Source of the DNA: Oscillospiraceae bacterium
GTDB lineage: Bacteria; Bacillota; Clostridia; Oscillospirales; CAG-272
Assembly (NCBI GenBank): GCA_015064415.1
Contig: SVSG01000006.1
Coordinates: 18,308-82,307 of the forward strand
Reading direction: 5' to 3'
Length of the DNA stretch: 64,000 nucleotides
Position 1 is the stretch's first letter. Each line of letters opens with the position of its first letter. Shown here piece after piece: positions 1 through 7,597 of this stretch. Made by a program: the position numbers and the translations under genes. The notes under the pieces were generated by a model. The model worked only from the letters and a program-made list of their open reading frames with translations. It did not search any database and had not been told where the DNA came from.

Positions 1-1
1 C

Positions 2-94
2 GACGGCGTGCACCCCTCCACCAAGGGCGCCACGCTGATCGCGTGCGAATGGATGAAGCTTTTTGAAAAAATCGAGGAGGATATGAAGAAATGA
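2..94 (+). CDS. SGNH/GDSL-type esterase, C-terminal end only
   Basis: Only the last 30 codons are in the window, ending at the TGA at 92-94. The fragment begins with Asp-Gly-Val-His-Pro-Ser, which matches block V (Asp-x-x-His) holding the catalytic Asp and His of SGNH/GDSL hydrolases and carbohydrate esterases. That match is the whole basis of the call. The stop overlaps the next start in an ATGA arrangement, so the two genes are translationally coupled and probably in one operon. Pairing with a uronate-pathway oxidoreductase suggests deacetylation of sugar acids or oligosaccharides, but that is inference. Confidence 0.6.
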   Translation, partial: DGVHPSTKGATLIACEWMKLFEKIEEDMKK

Positions 95-921
95 AAACTC
101 CCTTTCAAGTGGATCTTTCGGGCAAGGTAATTGCCATCACCGGTGCCGGCGGCATCATCTGCAGCGCGTTTGCCAAGGCACTTGCCGCCAACGGCGCGAA
201 GGTGGCGCTGCTCGACATCAACGAGGAGGCGGCACAAAAGTACGCCGCCGAGATCGGCGAAAATGCTATCGCCGTGAAGTGCAACTGCCTGGACAAGGCA
301 AGCATTGAACAGGCCAAGGCCGCCATCAACGCCAAGTTCGGCGCAGTCAACTTCCTGATCAACGGTGCGGGCGGCAACAATCCCCGCGCTTCCACCGACA
401 ACGAGACGATGACCCCCGATCTTGAGGGCGTAAAGGACTTTTTCGCGCTGGAGGAAAGCGGCCTTAAGTTCGTATTCGACCTGAACATCACCTCGGCGTT
501 CCTTACCACGCAGGTGTTCGCCCCCGATATGATCAAAACGGGCGGCAACATCATCAACATCAGCTCGATGAACGCATTCCGCCCCCTGACCAAGATCCCC
601 GCGTACAGCGCCGCCAAGGCGGGCATCAGCAACTTCACGCAGTGGCTTGCGGTGCACTTTGCGCCCTGCAACATCCGTTGCAACGCCATCGCCCCCGGCT
701 TCTTTGTCACCAATCAGAACCGTGCCCTGCTCTTCCACGAGGACGGCACGCCCACGCCCCGCACGGGCAAGATCCTTGCCGCCACGCCCATGAAAAAGTT
801 TGGCGAGATCGAGGATCTGATCGGATGCCTTCTGTGGCTTGCCGATGACAACGCCAGCGGCTTCGTCACGGGCACCGTCATCCCCGTGGACGGCGGATTT
901 TCTGCATACAGCGGAGTCTGA
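91..921 (+). CDS. uxuB: D-mannonate (fructuronate) oxidoreductase, SDR family
   Basis: This is a 276-residue short-chain dehydrogenase. It has the N-terminal Rossmann glycine motif (Thr-Gly-Ala-Gly-Gly-Ile, residues 17-22), an Asn-Gly-Ala-Gly-Gly motif near residue 91, catalytic Ser158/159, and Tyr172-x3-Lys176. The whole second half (Ser-Ser-Met-Asn-Ala-Phe, Asn-Phe-Thr-Gln-Trp-Leu-Ala-Val-His, and the C-terminal Asp-Gly-Gly-Phe-Ser-Ala-Tyr-Ser-Gly-Val) is the signature of the Bacillus UxuB/YjmF group. That group reduces fructuronate to mannonate with NADH in glucuronate catabolism. The length is normal for the family. The start overlaps the upstream stop (ATGA), with AGGAGG just upstream. 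Later steps of the pathway converge on KDPG, which Eda at 54 kb would split. Confidence 0.85.
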   Translation: MKTPFQVDLSGKVIAITGAGGIICSAFAKALAANGAKVALLDINEEAAQKYAAEIGENAIAVKCNCLDKASIEQAKAAINAKFGAVNFLINGAGGNNPRASTDNETMTPDLEGVKDFFALEESGLKFVFDLNITSAFLTTQVFAPDMIKTGGNIINISSMNAFRPLTKIPAYSAAKAGISNFTQWLAVHFAPCNIRCNAIAPGFFVTNQNRALLFHEDGTPTPRTGKILAATPMKKFGEIEDLIGCLLWLADDNASGFVTGTVIPVDGGFSAYSGV

Positions 922-993
922 TGACACGCATAAAGGCGCGTCATCAGACAGGGAGGGAGCACCTTTTAAGGAAAGGTGCTCCCTCCCTCTTTT
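917..993 (+). terminator. double hairpin terminator after uxuB
   Basis: Two inverted repeats lie in tandem. The first is 917-948, with arms TCTGATGAC and GTCATCAGA, and it covers the uxuB stop codon. The second is 951-988, GGGAGGGAGCACC pairing with GGTGCTCCCTCCC, followed by CTTTTTC. The second is a good intrinsic terminator on the + strand. Confidence 0.7.
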
Positions 994-1041
994 TCTTGCA
1001 TCTGCAAGAAAAATTCACCCTCTCTCACCAAACCTTTTCAC

Positions 1042-1067
1042 ACAAAAACACCCCGAAACGGTATGAG
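1042..1067 (+). repeat. left copy of a 26-bp direct repeat
   Basis: This segment is identical over 26 bp to 2599-2624. It holds the left half and loop (ending CGGTATGAG) of a terminator whose complete form is kept only at the right copy. The two copies enclose an AT-rich three-gene segment. Confidence 0.8.
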
Positions 1068-1098
1068 AAAAGCGCACGGCGAGCCGTGCGCTTTTCTC
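1065..1098 (-). terminator. 16-bp-stem terminator of the 1101-1919 gene
   Basis: This is a perfect inverted repeat. GAGAAAAGCGCACGGC (1065-1080) pairs with 1083-1098 around a 2-nt loop. It lies directly after the stop of the leftward gene. Because the stem has T-rich edges on both strands it may act in both directions. Confidence 0.7.
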
Positions 1099-1100
1099 CT

Positions 1101-1919
1101 TTATCCTTCGTAATCCTTTTGTACCAGGTGATAACGCTTGATATGTCGAACCCTACCGGTTGCAGGATCAAGCTCTTCAAACAAATCTTCCTTACTTGAT
1201 CTGAAAACACCGATGTAAACATATCCTTTTTTGGATTTGGCAAAGGTCACACGATCGCTAAAATCATTGTAAAAGACATCATTTGTTTCTTTCCATTCCT
1301 CATAAATTACCTTTTCCGCAATGTAATTCAGCCAATTCTTCTCTTCTTTTTCCTTAGAAGAGATAATCCAATGATGTCTTGGCAAAAACCACGGACTTTT
1401 CCCTTTTGCCGCCCCTTTTGCATACAATATTTGCATCAGTCCAAACTTGTTTTTTTCCGTAACATCCCACCCAAACACATCACAGCATTTCAAAAAAATA
1501 TTTTGCGCAGCTGTACCGTAGCAATGCCCCACCATAAGTTTTCTTTTCAAAGTGAGATTGCCTTCATATGGTTGCTCAACCCAACGGGGCTGACAGCGAA
1601 CCGCTTTGATCTCATCAAAAATGTATGTCTTACGTTCGACCTTTGGCGCGTTGCTAATGCTCTTTGTTTCCGTCATTGCATGATCTTTGCTAAGAATTTC
1701 AACAGTCGGGTGTGGATAAACGAGATCACGTATTTCATTGTTTTCAAAAAAACGTACAGAAATAGTCAACGGGGTGTTTTCCTCTTTCTTTACACCAACA
1801 ACTTTACCAACGCCAAACTTTTGATGTTTAACCTGCTGCCCTAAAGTCAAGACTGTACTTTTTGCAACACTTTGATCATAATATAGGGTTATTACCGTCT
1901 TTCTTATATTATTTTCCAT
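1101..1919 (-). CDS. uncharacterised protein with N-terminal Tudor/KOW-like domain
   Basis: This 272-residue protein is of unknown function. I placed the start at the ATG at 1919, preceded by GAAAGGAAAAG, and not at upstream in-frame codons that would overlap the 1936-2208 gene. Residues about 23-75 (Leu-Gly-Gln-Gln-Val-Lys-His-Gln-Lys-Phe-Gly-Val-Gly-Lys-Val) resemble the small beta-barrel found in CarD/UvrD-tail proteins, which bind nucleic acid or RNA polymerase. The middle and C-terminal parts, rich in Trp, Lys and Tyr, are not recognised. It lies 16 bp after a winged-helix gene, so they form an operon. The base composition is AT-richer than most of the window, which suggests transfer. 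Confidence 0.7.
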   Translation of the reverse strand: MENNIRKTVITLYYDQSVAKSTVLTLGQQVKHQKFGVGKVVGVKKEENTPLTISVRFFENNEIRDLVYPHPTVEILSKDHAMTETKSISNAPKVERKTYIFDEIKAVRCQPRWVEQPYEGNLTLKRKLMVGHCYGTAAQNIFLKCCDVFGWDVTEKNKFGLMQILYAKGAAKGKSPWFLPRHHWIISSKEKEEKNWLNYIAEKVIYEEWKETNDVFYNDFSDRVTFAKSKKGYVYIGVFRSSKEDLFEELDPATGRVRHIKRYHLVQKDYEG

Positions 1920-1935
1920 AATCTTTTCCTTTCTC

Positions 1936-2208
1936 TCACAAAATAAAATTTCTTTCATCGCTCGAAAAACTTTCATAGTCAAAGTACATCCCAACATTTG
2001 GTACCTTGACAATGGGATACCCCATCTCGCGCAAGTATTCCACGTTTCTGCCCACGGTTTTACGATCACAGGGGATCCCGATTTCGTTCAAATAATCGCA
2101 AATTACCGTTTGGTTGATGGGTCGCGCTTTGGTCGTTAAGCGCAGTACGTTCAACACATACACGATAATGACCTTTTTGGCAATGCTCTTTTTAGGATCG
2201 TGCAACAT
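1936..2208 (-). CDS. standalone winged-helix DNA-binding protein (WYL-regulator type N-terminus)
   Basis: This is a 90-residue protein. The pattern Pro-Ile-Asn-Gln-x3-Cys-Asp-Tyr-Leu, Asp-Arg-Lys-Thr-Val-Gly-Arg-Asn and Leu-Arg-Glu-Met-Gly-Tyr-Pro-Ile matches the helix-turn-helix that normally starts WYL-domain regulators of Bacillota. The WYL ligand domain is absent, so this is either a naturally short DNA-binding protein or a truncated one. GGAGGGA lies just before its ATG. It is followed after 16 bp by the unknown 272-residue gene and diverges from the ribbon-helix-helix gene across a 202-bp spacer with a palindrome. Confidence 0.75.
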   Translation of the reverse strand: MLHDPKKSIAKKVIIVYVLNVLRLTTKARPINQTVICDYLNEIGIPCDRKTVGRNVEYLREMGYPIVKVPNVGMYFDYESFSSDERNFIL

Positions 2209-2333
2209 AATACCATCCCTCCTTTCATTGTCCCCTCATAAATAATTATACCAAATGCTGGTAGACAAAACTTTCCCAGCAAAGCCGCCTTTCGTTTTGT
2301 TTACAAATTATTCACAAATTGCACCCGAGCTTT

Positions 2334-2354
2334 TATGTTATAAATTATAACATA
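2334..2354. promoter_or_regulatory. perfect palindrome, candidate operator
   Basis: Arms TATGTTATAA and TTATAACATA flank one central base in the AT-rich spacer between the divergent winged-helix and ribbon-helix-helix genes. Position and symmetry fit an operator for one of these two DNA-binding proteins. A -10-like TATAAT for the leftward genes is at about 2246-2251, but I see no convincing -35. Confidence 0.5.
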
Positions 2355-2410
2355 TTAATGTGAAAAAAGTCAATATATAATAGATATATCCTAATTATGA
2401 GGTATATCTT

Positions 2411-2599
2411 ATGAACGATAAATTGATCATCAACAAAAGATCTTTGAAGGGCGAGGATGGCTATAAAACCTTTTCCATCCGCATCAAAGATGAAACGGTG
2501 GAAAAATTAAATTCTTTGGCCGCGACCACCAATCGCTCCCGCAACGAGCTGATCAACCTGCTCTTGGACTACGCCATAGAAAATTGCGAAGTAAAATGA
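2411..2599 (+). CDS. ribbon-helix-helix (Arc/CopG-like) protein
   Basis: This is a 62-residue protein. Residues about 19-60 give the beta-strand (Tyr-Lys-Thr-Phe-Ser-Ile-Arg-Ile) followed by two helices with Thr-Asn-Arg-Ser-Arg-Asn-Glu-Leu, a typical ribbon-helix-helix fold that dimerises to bind DNA. ATGAGGT before the ATG serves as ribosome binding site. Such proteins are often antitoxins or copy-number repressors, but no toxin-like gene is recognisable beside it. It is divergent from the winged-helix gene and its stop abuts the right copy of the 26-bp repeat. Confidence 0.75.
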   Translation: MNDKLIINKRSLKGEDGYKTFSIRIKDETVEKLNSLAATTNRSRNELINLLLDYAIENCEVK

Positions 2600-2624
2600 C
2601 AAAAACACCCCGAAACGGTATGAG
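2599..2624 (+). repeat. right copy of the 26-bp direct repeat
   Basis: Exact copy of 1042-1067. Here it is part of a complete terminator hairpin (2601-2639). The match ends on both sides immediately outside the 26 bp. Confidence 0.8.
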
Positions 2625-2639
2625 TTTCGGGGTGTTTTT
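2601..2639. terminator. bidirectional terminator with CGGTATGAG loop
   Basis: AAAAACACCCCGAAA pairs with TTTCGGGGTGTTTTT around the loop CGGTATGAG. It has A- and T-tracts on both sides, so it can end both the rightward ribbon-helix-helix gene and the leftward 2650-4665 gene. The loop sequence recurs in other terminators of this window. Confidence 0.85.
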
Positions 2640-2649
2640 GATGTTTTTT

Positions 2650-4665
2650 TCAACGGCAAAAAACAGTAGCGACCGACCACGCGTCGATCTCAGGCACGCG
2701 TAGGATATAATCCTCGCCGCGCTTTTCAAACGTCAGCTCGCACTCGCCGTTATACTGACTCATAAAGGTAAAGTTCTCGCTCACGGGGTTGCGGATCAAC
2801 AGCTCGACCTCGGGGCTCTTGCCCACCGTACAGTTCAGCATCGAAACCGCACTCACACGCCCGTCCGCACAACGACGCGGGAAGAGCGCAAAGGGCTCGG
2901 GCGAAAGAATTCTTGCGGGGAGCGCGTTCCCGCTGATGTAATCGGCAATATCCAGCATCATATCGCGCTTGCAGGCGGGAATGTTCCCACGCCACGGCTC
3001 ATAGCCGAGAATTGCCCATTTTGCCCCCCTTTTCGTGGAATAAATGCACTCAGCAACGCCAAACGGTGCTGTCGCATCCTCGCAAAGGGGAGCAAGGCGG
3101 CTGTTGTTGCTTGCGTAAAGCGCCACAAGCTCCATATCCGCCGTTTTTTCGACGGCGTACTTGACCTTTCTGCCGCGTCCGTAGTAGCTGGCAAGGAACT
3201 CCGTGCGCTCCCGCGGCTTTACCGCGTGCTCGCAAAAGCGCTCATAGAGCGACTTGCCGTATCCCCCCTCCAGCGCGTGGCAGGAAAGCCCGAAATCAAA
3301 GCCGCGCTTTTGCAAAATATCAATGCTCTCGCCGTCGGTGATCACGGCATGGCAAAGCAGCTCCTCAAGCTCCTCTCCGCCAAGGCACTTTGCCGTTTCG
3401 GGGCACAAAAAGAACAGTGTGCTTTCCGCACCGTCATAGGTATACGGCACGGCATCACGGGTCAGATCCAACAGCTCATAGCGCGGCTCGTCGTTCCATT
3501 CCTCAAAGCCCTCCCCCGCGCCAAGCTCTTTTTTCCAAGTGCTTTTCGTTTGATAATAACGGATACCCGCGCCATAGCTTTGCAAATTTTCTGCGGAAAG
3601 CCGTTCCCAATAGGGACGGTGCTTGGCAAACAGCGCAAGCTCGCGCCCGTGCCACGCCATCGGCTCGTTGAGGAACATCAGCATCGAATAGCTCATATCG
3701 GTGTGCCCCGTTGCAAAATACAGCGAGCTTTCCATCGCCGTGCCTGCGGGCGATTTGCCAAACGCCTGAAACGGGATGTTTTCAATTTCGGGCGCGGTGC
3801 GCTTGACGTAAGGCGGCAGCATCGCCTTCTGGCGCAGCATCGACATCGCCTTTTTGAGGATCAGATTGGGGTCGTGATCATCGTAAGCACCGCCGCCCGG
3901 ACGGCTCATGGGTGCCACCCCGCCGTTGAGCTCGCGCATGGCGTCATAGATGTAATCCAGCGAATACCCCGTATAAGCGCCGTATGCACCGTGTTGGTAG
4001 GAAAACTTGACAACGGGCGCGACTTTTTGCACCCGTTTGCCCACGTATCTGACAAAGCCCGCCATACTCTCGCGCGTAAAAGCGATCCATTTTTGCCGCC
4101 ACGCAAGGTCGCCGTAAAGCAGCTCTTTGACAAGCTCCTCACGCCCAAAGCTTGCCCCGTGCTCCGCATTGAAGGCACGGATGCAATCGTCACAAAAGCA
4201 CACGTATTTGACCATACCGTGACCGGTCGGGCGGAAATCATCGTCGATCCAGATATCGTCCGGCTGACATTCGGCATAATAAGAAAGATAGCTTGCCACG
4301 TAATCGCGGAAAAATTCACCGCGGGGGCAAAAGCAGGAGCCCGAGCGCTGCCCGTCGGGTCCGACCATAAATTTCACGGGCGAGCCCTCAAACACAAGCC
4401 CCGCAAAGGTGTCGGGATGATAGCGGTCACCGTGACCAAGGGTATTGCTTACTTGCAAGGACACCTTGAAGCCGTTTTCGCGCAGCTTTTTGGCGGCACG
4501 TATCCAACAATCGGCAAAGGCGCGGTGCTCCTTCAGCGTGGGATAGTTATACGAGGTGGGAAGCCACACCCGATCACACGAGCCCGGGTGCTTGCACATC
4601 TGTGCAATATAGGCGTCCACGTATTCATCGTTGAATTGACATCCAAAGCGCTGTATCAGTTCCAT
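2650..4665 (-). CDS. putative intracellular glycoside hydrolase (TIM-barrel)
   Basis: This 671-residue protein has no signal peptide. The N-terminal 350 residues carry features of clan-A-like sugar hydrolases and their relatives: Trp-Ile-Asp-Asp-Asp-Phe-Arg-Pro near residue 139, a Cys cluster (Cys-Phe-Cys-Asp-Asp-Cys) around 155, and a Tyr-Gln-His-Gly motif further on. The rest looks like the glutamine-amidotransferase-like and beta-sandwich domains that follow the barrel in large beta-galactosidase-type enzymes. I cannot assign a GH family or the two catalytic acids from sequence alone. It ends at the shared terminator and begins 3 bp after the DNA glycosylase stop, so the two are probably cotranscribed. 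Confidence 0.6.
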   Translation of the reverse strand: MELIQRFGCQFNDEYVDAYIAQMCKHPGSCDRVWLPTSYNYPTLKEHRAFADCWIRAAKKLRENGFKVSLQVSNTLGHGDRYHPDTFAGLVFEGSPVKFMVGPDGQRSGSCFCPRGEFFRDYVASYLSYYAECQPDDIWIDDDFRPTGHGMVKYVCFCDDCIRAFNAEHGASFGREELVKELLYGDLAWRQKWIAFTRESMAGFVRYVGKRVQKVAPVVKFSYQHGAYGAYTGYSLDYIYDAMRELNGGVAPMSRPGGGAYDDHDPNLILKKAMSMLRQKAMLPPYVKRTAPEIENIPFQAFGKSPAGTAMESSLYFATGHTDMSYSMLMFLNEPMAWHGRELALFAKHRPYWERLSAENLQSYGAGIRYYQTKSTWKKELGAGEGFEEWNDEPRYELLDLTRDAVPYTYDGAESTLFFLCPETAKCLGGEELEELLCHAVITDGESIDILQKRGFDFGLSCHALEGGYGKSLYERFCEHAVKPRERTEFLASYYGRGRKVKYAVEKTADMELVALYASNNSRLAPLCEDATAPFGVAECIYSTKRGAKWAILGYEPWRGNIPACKRDMMLDIADYISGNALPARILSPEPFALFPRRCADGRVSAVSMLNCTVGKSPEVELLIRNPVSENFTFMSQYNGECELTFEKRGEDYILRVPEIDAWSVATVFCR

Positions 4666-4668
4666 AGT

Positions 4669-5196
4669 CTACGTCTCCTTTTCTGCTTCACGTGCTTTTA
4701 CGTACCGCCACGGGCGCTCACGGTCTTCCTTTGCGGCGTAGTCGATCCCCACGCGCGGCAAGGCGTCAAAATCGGGCGGCAGCGTGCCGTCATCCTCCAC
4801 CCAAATGTCACATTTCGGGCACAACGGTGTGCGATTTTGCGTCACGGTAAGCCCCAACAGCTTGGTCACACGGCCGGGGCCGATCGCCCCCTCCACGCCG
4901 CGGATCAGCACCGCCTCGGGGTGGCCTTCCGGCCCCGTGACGATATTCAGAAGCGAGTGGATCCCATAGCAAAGATAGATGTAGGTGATCCCGCCCTTCT
5001 GATACAGGGTGTCGGTGCGAGGCGTGCGCCCCTTGTGCGCGTGGCAGGCGGTGTCCTCCTCGCCAAAATAGCACTCAGTCTCCACAATACGGCGGCGCAA
5101 GACCTCCTCGCCATGTCGCACGCAAAGCCATTTACCAAGCAAGTCACGCGCAAGCTCTGTCGCGGGGCGGGAGAAATATCCTTCATCCAATACCAT
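4669..5196 (-). CDS. 3-methyladenine (alkyladenine) DNA glycosylase
   Basis: This 175-residue protein belongs to the AAG/MPG family, which removes alkylated purines from DNA to start base excision repair. The hallmarks are in order: Tyr-Phe-Ser-Arg near the start, Leu-Leu-Gly-Lys, Val-Glu-Thr-Glu-Cys-Tyr (catalytic Glu), Ala-Cys-His-Ala, Thr-Tyr-Ile-Tyr-Leu-Cys-Tyr-Gly-Ile-His, and Gly-Pro-Gly-Arg-Val-Thr-Lys. The start at 5196 is set by AGGAGGTG 8 bp upstream. An upstream in-frame codon would add 18 residues without family support. It is the first gene of a two-gene leftward unit. Confidence 0.88.
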   Translation of the reverse strand: MVLDEGYFSRPATELARDLLGKWLCVRHGEEVLRRRIVETECYFGEEDTACHAHKGRTPRTDTLYQKGGITYIYLCYGIHSLLNIVTGPEGHPEAVLIRGVEGAIGPGRVTKLLGLTVTQNRTPLCPKCDIWVEDDGTLPPDFDALPRVGIDYAAKEDRERPWRYVKAREAEKET

Positions 5197-5286
5197 TTTC
5201 TGCACCTCCTTTGCTCTATTATAACACAAAGCGCGCCCCAGCACAAGCACACTTTTTTACAAAACGCCAAAACGCGCGCGCGCTTC

Positions 5287-5315
5287 TTGACTTTACAAGC
5301 ATAATGATTTATAAT
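5287..5315 (+). promoter_or_regulatory. promoter of the aconitase-family operon
   Basis: TTGACT and TATAAT are separated by 17 bp, with GGAGG and ATG following 20-36 bp downstream. Confidence 0.75.
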
Positions 5316-5350
5316 ATATGCTATAAAATTATACGGAGGTACGCTCCCCT

Positions 5351-7597
5351 ATGATCAAGCTGACCGATCACGGTGTTTTCCTTGTGAACGGCAAGGTGAC
5401 AGACACCGCCGCGCTCACGCCCGCCGAGGCGCGCAAAAACACCATCGCTTACTCGATTTTGCAAGCACACAACCACTCCGGCAACGACGAAAAGCTGAGC
5501 ATCCGCTTTGACGCGATGCTCTCGCACGATATCACCTACGTTGGCATCATTCAGACCGCAAGAGCCAGCGGCCTTACCGAATTTCCGATGCCCTACGCCC
5601 TCACCAACTGCCACAACTCGCTTTGTGCCGTGGGCGGCACCATCAACGAGGACGATCACGTCTTCGGCCTTTCTGCCGCAAAAAAATACGGCGGCATCTA
5701 CGTTCCCGCCAATCAAAGCGTCATTCACTCCTTCGCACGCGAGGAAATGGCAAAATGCGGCGCAATGATCCTCGGCTCGGACAGCCACACCCGCTACGGT
5801 GCGCTGGGCACGATGGCGGTGGGTGAGGGCGGCCCCGAGCTTGTCAAGCAGTTGCTCAAAAACACCTATGACATCCCCGCCCCCGAGGTGGTACTGGTGT
5901 ATCTGACGGGCAAGCCCCGTCGCGGCATCGGTCCACACGACGTGGCGATCGCCCTTGTCGGTGCGACCTTTGCGAATGGCTTTGTGAAGAACCGCGTGCT
6001 GGAATTTGTGGGTCCCGGTGTGAAGGAATTGCCCATCGACTTCCGCAACGGCATCGACGTGATGACCACCGAGACCACCTGCCTTTCCTCGATCTGGGAG
6101 ACCGACGAAACGGTGGCAAAGCACTACCGCACGCACGGCCGCCCCGAGGACTATCGCGAGCTCAAGCCCGGCAACGTCGCCTATTATGACCGCATGGTGG
6201 AGATCGACCTTTCCAAGATGGAATCCATGATCGCCCTGCCCTTCCACCCCTCCCGCGCCTATACCATTCATTATTTCAACGAGCACGCGAAGGAATTGCT
6301 TGCCGAGGTAGAGGCGGAAGCCGCCGAGAAGTTTGGCGGCAAGGCAAAGCTTGACCTTGTCTCCAAGGTGCGCGCCGACGGCTCTGTGATGGCGGACCAA
6401 GGCATCATCGCGGGCTGTGCGGGCGGCATGTTCGACAGCATTGACGAGGCAAGCTCGATCCTCAAAACAGGCAACGTGGGCAACAGCTATTTCTCGCTGT
6501 CGGTCTACCCCACCAGCATCCCCGTATCGCTGGAGCTCACGCGCGTGGGCGTTTGCGCCGAGCTGCTCGCAAGCGGCGCTGTGATCAAGCCCTCCTTCTG
6601 CGGTCCGTGCTTCGGTGCCGGAGACGTGCCCGCCAACAACGGCCTCTCTCTTCGCCACACCACGCGCAATTTCCCGAACCGCGAGGGCTCCAAGCCCGGC
6701 GAAGGGCAGCTTTCCGGCGTTGCCCTGATGGATGCGCGCTCGATCGCCGCAACCGCCGCCAACGGTGGCATCATCACCGCCGCCACCGACGTGACGTACA
6801 CCCACGAGGCGCACGAATATCACTATGACCGCTCGGTATACGAAAAACGCTGCTATTACGGCTTTGGCAAGGCGCAAAAGGACGCGGACCTCATTCTTGG
6901 CCCCAACATCACCGACTGGCCGAAGATGTATGCGCTTGCCGACAATCTGCTTCTGGAGCTTGCCGCCGTCATCCACGATCCCGTGACCACGACCGACGAG
7001 CTGATCCCCTCGGGCGAGACCTCGTCCTACCGCTCCAATCCCTTGCGTCTTTCCGAATTTGCCCTTTCCCGCCGCTGCCCCGAGTACGTGGGGCGCTCCA
7101 AGGCGGTTGCCGCTGATGAGCAAGCGCGCCGCGCGGGTAAGGCTTCCGACAAGGTGAAGTTTGCCCTTTCCCGCGTGGGCGACGCCGACGCGCTGGCCGC
7201 AAACACCCAGTTCGGCTCTTGCGTCTTCGCCAACAAGCCCGGTGACGGCTCTGCACGCGAGCAGGCGGCCTCCTGTCAGAAGGTTCTGGGCGGCTTTGCC
7301 AATATCTGCTATGAATTCGCCACCAAGCGCTACCGCTCCAACTGCATCAACTGGGGCATTCTGCCCTTCACGCTGGATGCGGACACCAAGTTTGACTATA
7401 ACGAGGGCGATTTCGTCTTTGTGCCCGCTGTGCGCGAAAAGATCGCCCAAGGCACCGAGGAATTCCCCGCGAAGGTGATCCGTATGGACGGCTCTGTGGA
7501 GGATATCACCCTTTACGTCAAAGGCCTTACAGACGATGAAAAAGAGATCATCCTTCGCGGATGCCTGATGAACTACTATGCCGCAAAGAACAAGTAA
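5351..7597 (+). CDS. aconitase-superfamily hydratase (YbhJ-like)
   Basis: This 748-residue protein belongs to the aconitase/isopropylmalate isomerase superfamily. The [4Fe-4S] ligands are visible as Cys356 (Gly-Cys-Ala-Gly-Gly) and Cys417/Cys420 (Phe-Cys-Gly-Pro-Cys). An early Gln-Ala-His-Asn-His-Ser and a Gly-Ser-Asp-Ser-His-Thr motif fit substrate binding. A C-terminal swivel domain has Tyr-Arg-Ser-Asn-Cys-Ile-Asn-Trp-Gly. The order resembles the YbhJ branch rather than AcnA or AcnB. Proximity to isocitrate dehydrogenase makes citrate-to-isocitrate conversion the best guess. The substrate is not provable here. Confidence 0.8.
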   Translation: MIKLTDHGVFLVNGKVTDTAALTPAEARKNTIAYSILQAHNHSGNDEKLSIRFDAMLSHDITYVGIIQTARASGLTEFPMPYALTNCHNSLCAVGGTINEDDHVFGLSAAKKYGGIYVPANQSVIHSFAREEMAKCGAMILGSDSHTRYGALGTMAVGEGGPELVKQLLKNTYDIPAPEVVLVYLTGKPRRGIGPHDVAIALVGATFANGFVKNRVLEFVGPGVKELPIDFRNGIDVMTTETTCLSSIWETDETVAKHYRTHGRPEDYRELKPGNVAYYDRMVEIDLSKMESMIALPFHPSRAYTIHYFNEHAKELLAEVEAEAAEKFGGKAKLDLVSKVRADGSVMADQGIIAGCAGGMFDSIDEASSILKTGNVGNSYFSLSVYPTSIPVSLELTRVGVCAELLASGAVIKPSFCGPCFGAGDVPANNGLSLRHTTRNFPNREGSKPGEGQLSGVALMDARSIAATAANGGIITAATDVTYTHEAHEYHYDRSVYEKRCYYGFGKAQKDADLILGPNITDWPKMYALADNLLLELAAVIHDPVTTTDELIPSGETSSYRSNPLRLSEFALSRRCPEYVGRSKAVAADEQARRAGKASDKVKFALSRVGDADALAANTQFGSCVFANKPGDGSAREQAASCQKVLGGFANICYEFATKRYRSNCINWGILPFTLDADTKFDYNEGDFVFVPAVREKIAQGTEEFPAKVIRMDGSVEDITLYVKGLTDDEKEIILRGCLMNYYAAKNK

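Noticed and set aside
951..988. Riboswitch-like structure after uxuB
   Set aside because: It is downstream of the stop, with a simple stem and T-run, so it is only a terminator.
5321..7450. Long minus-strand frame opposite the aconitase-family gene
   Set aside because: It is a GC-bias shadow. Its composition is Gly/Val/His-rich with no domain, and the + strand gene has promoter, ribosome binding site and conserved cysteines.
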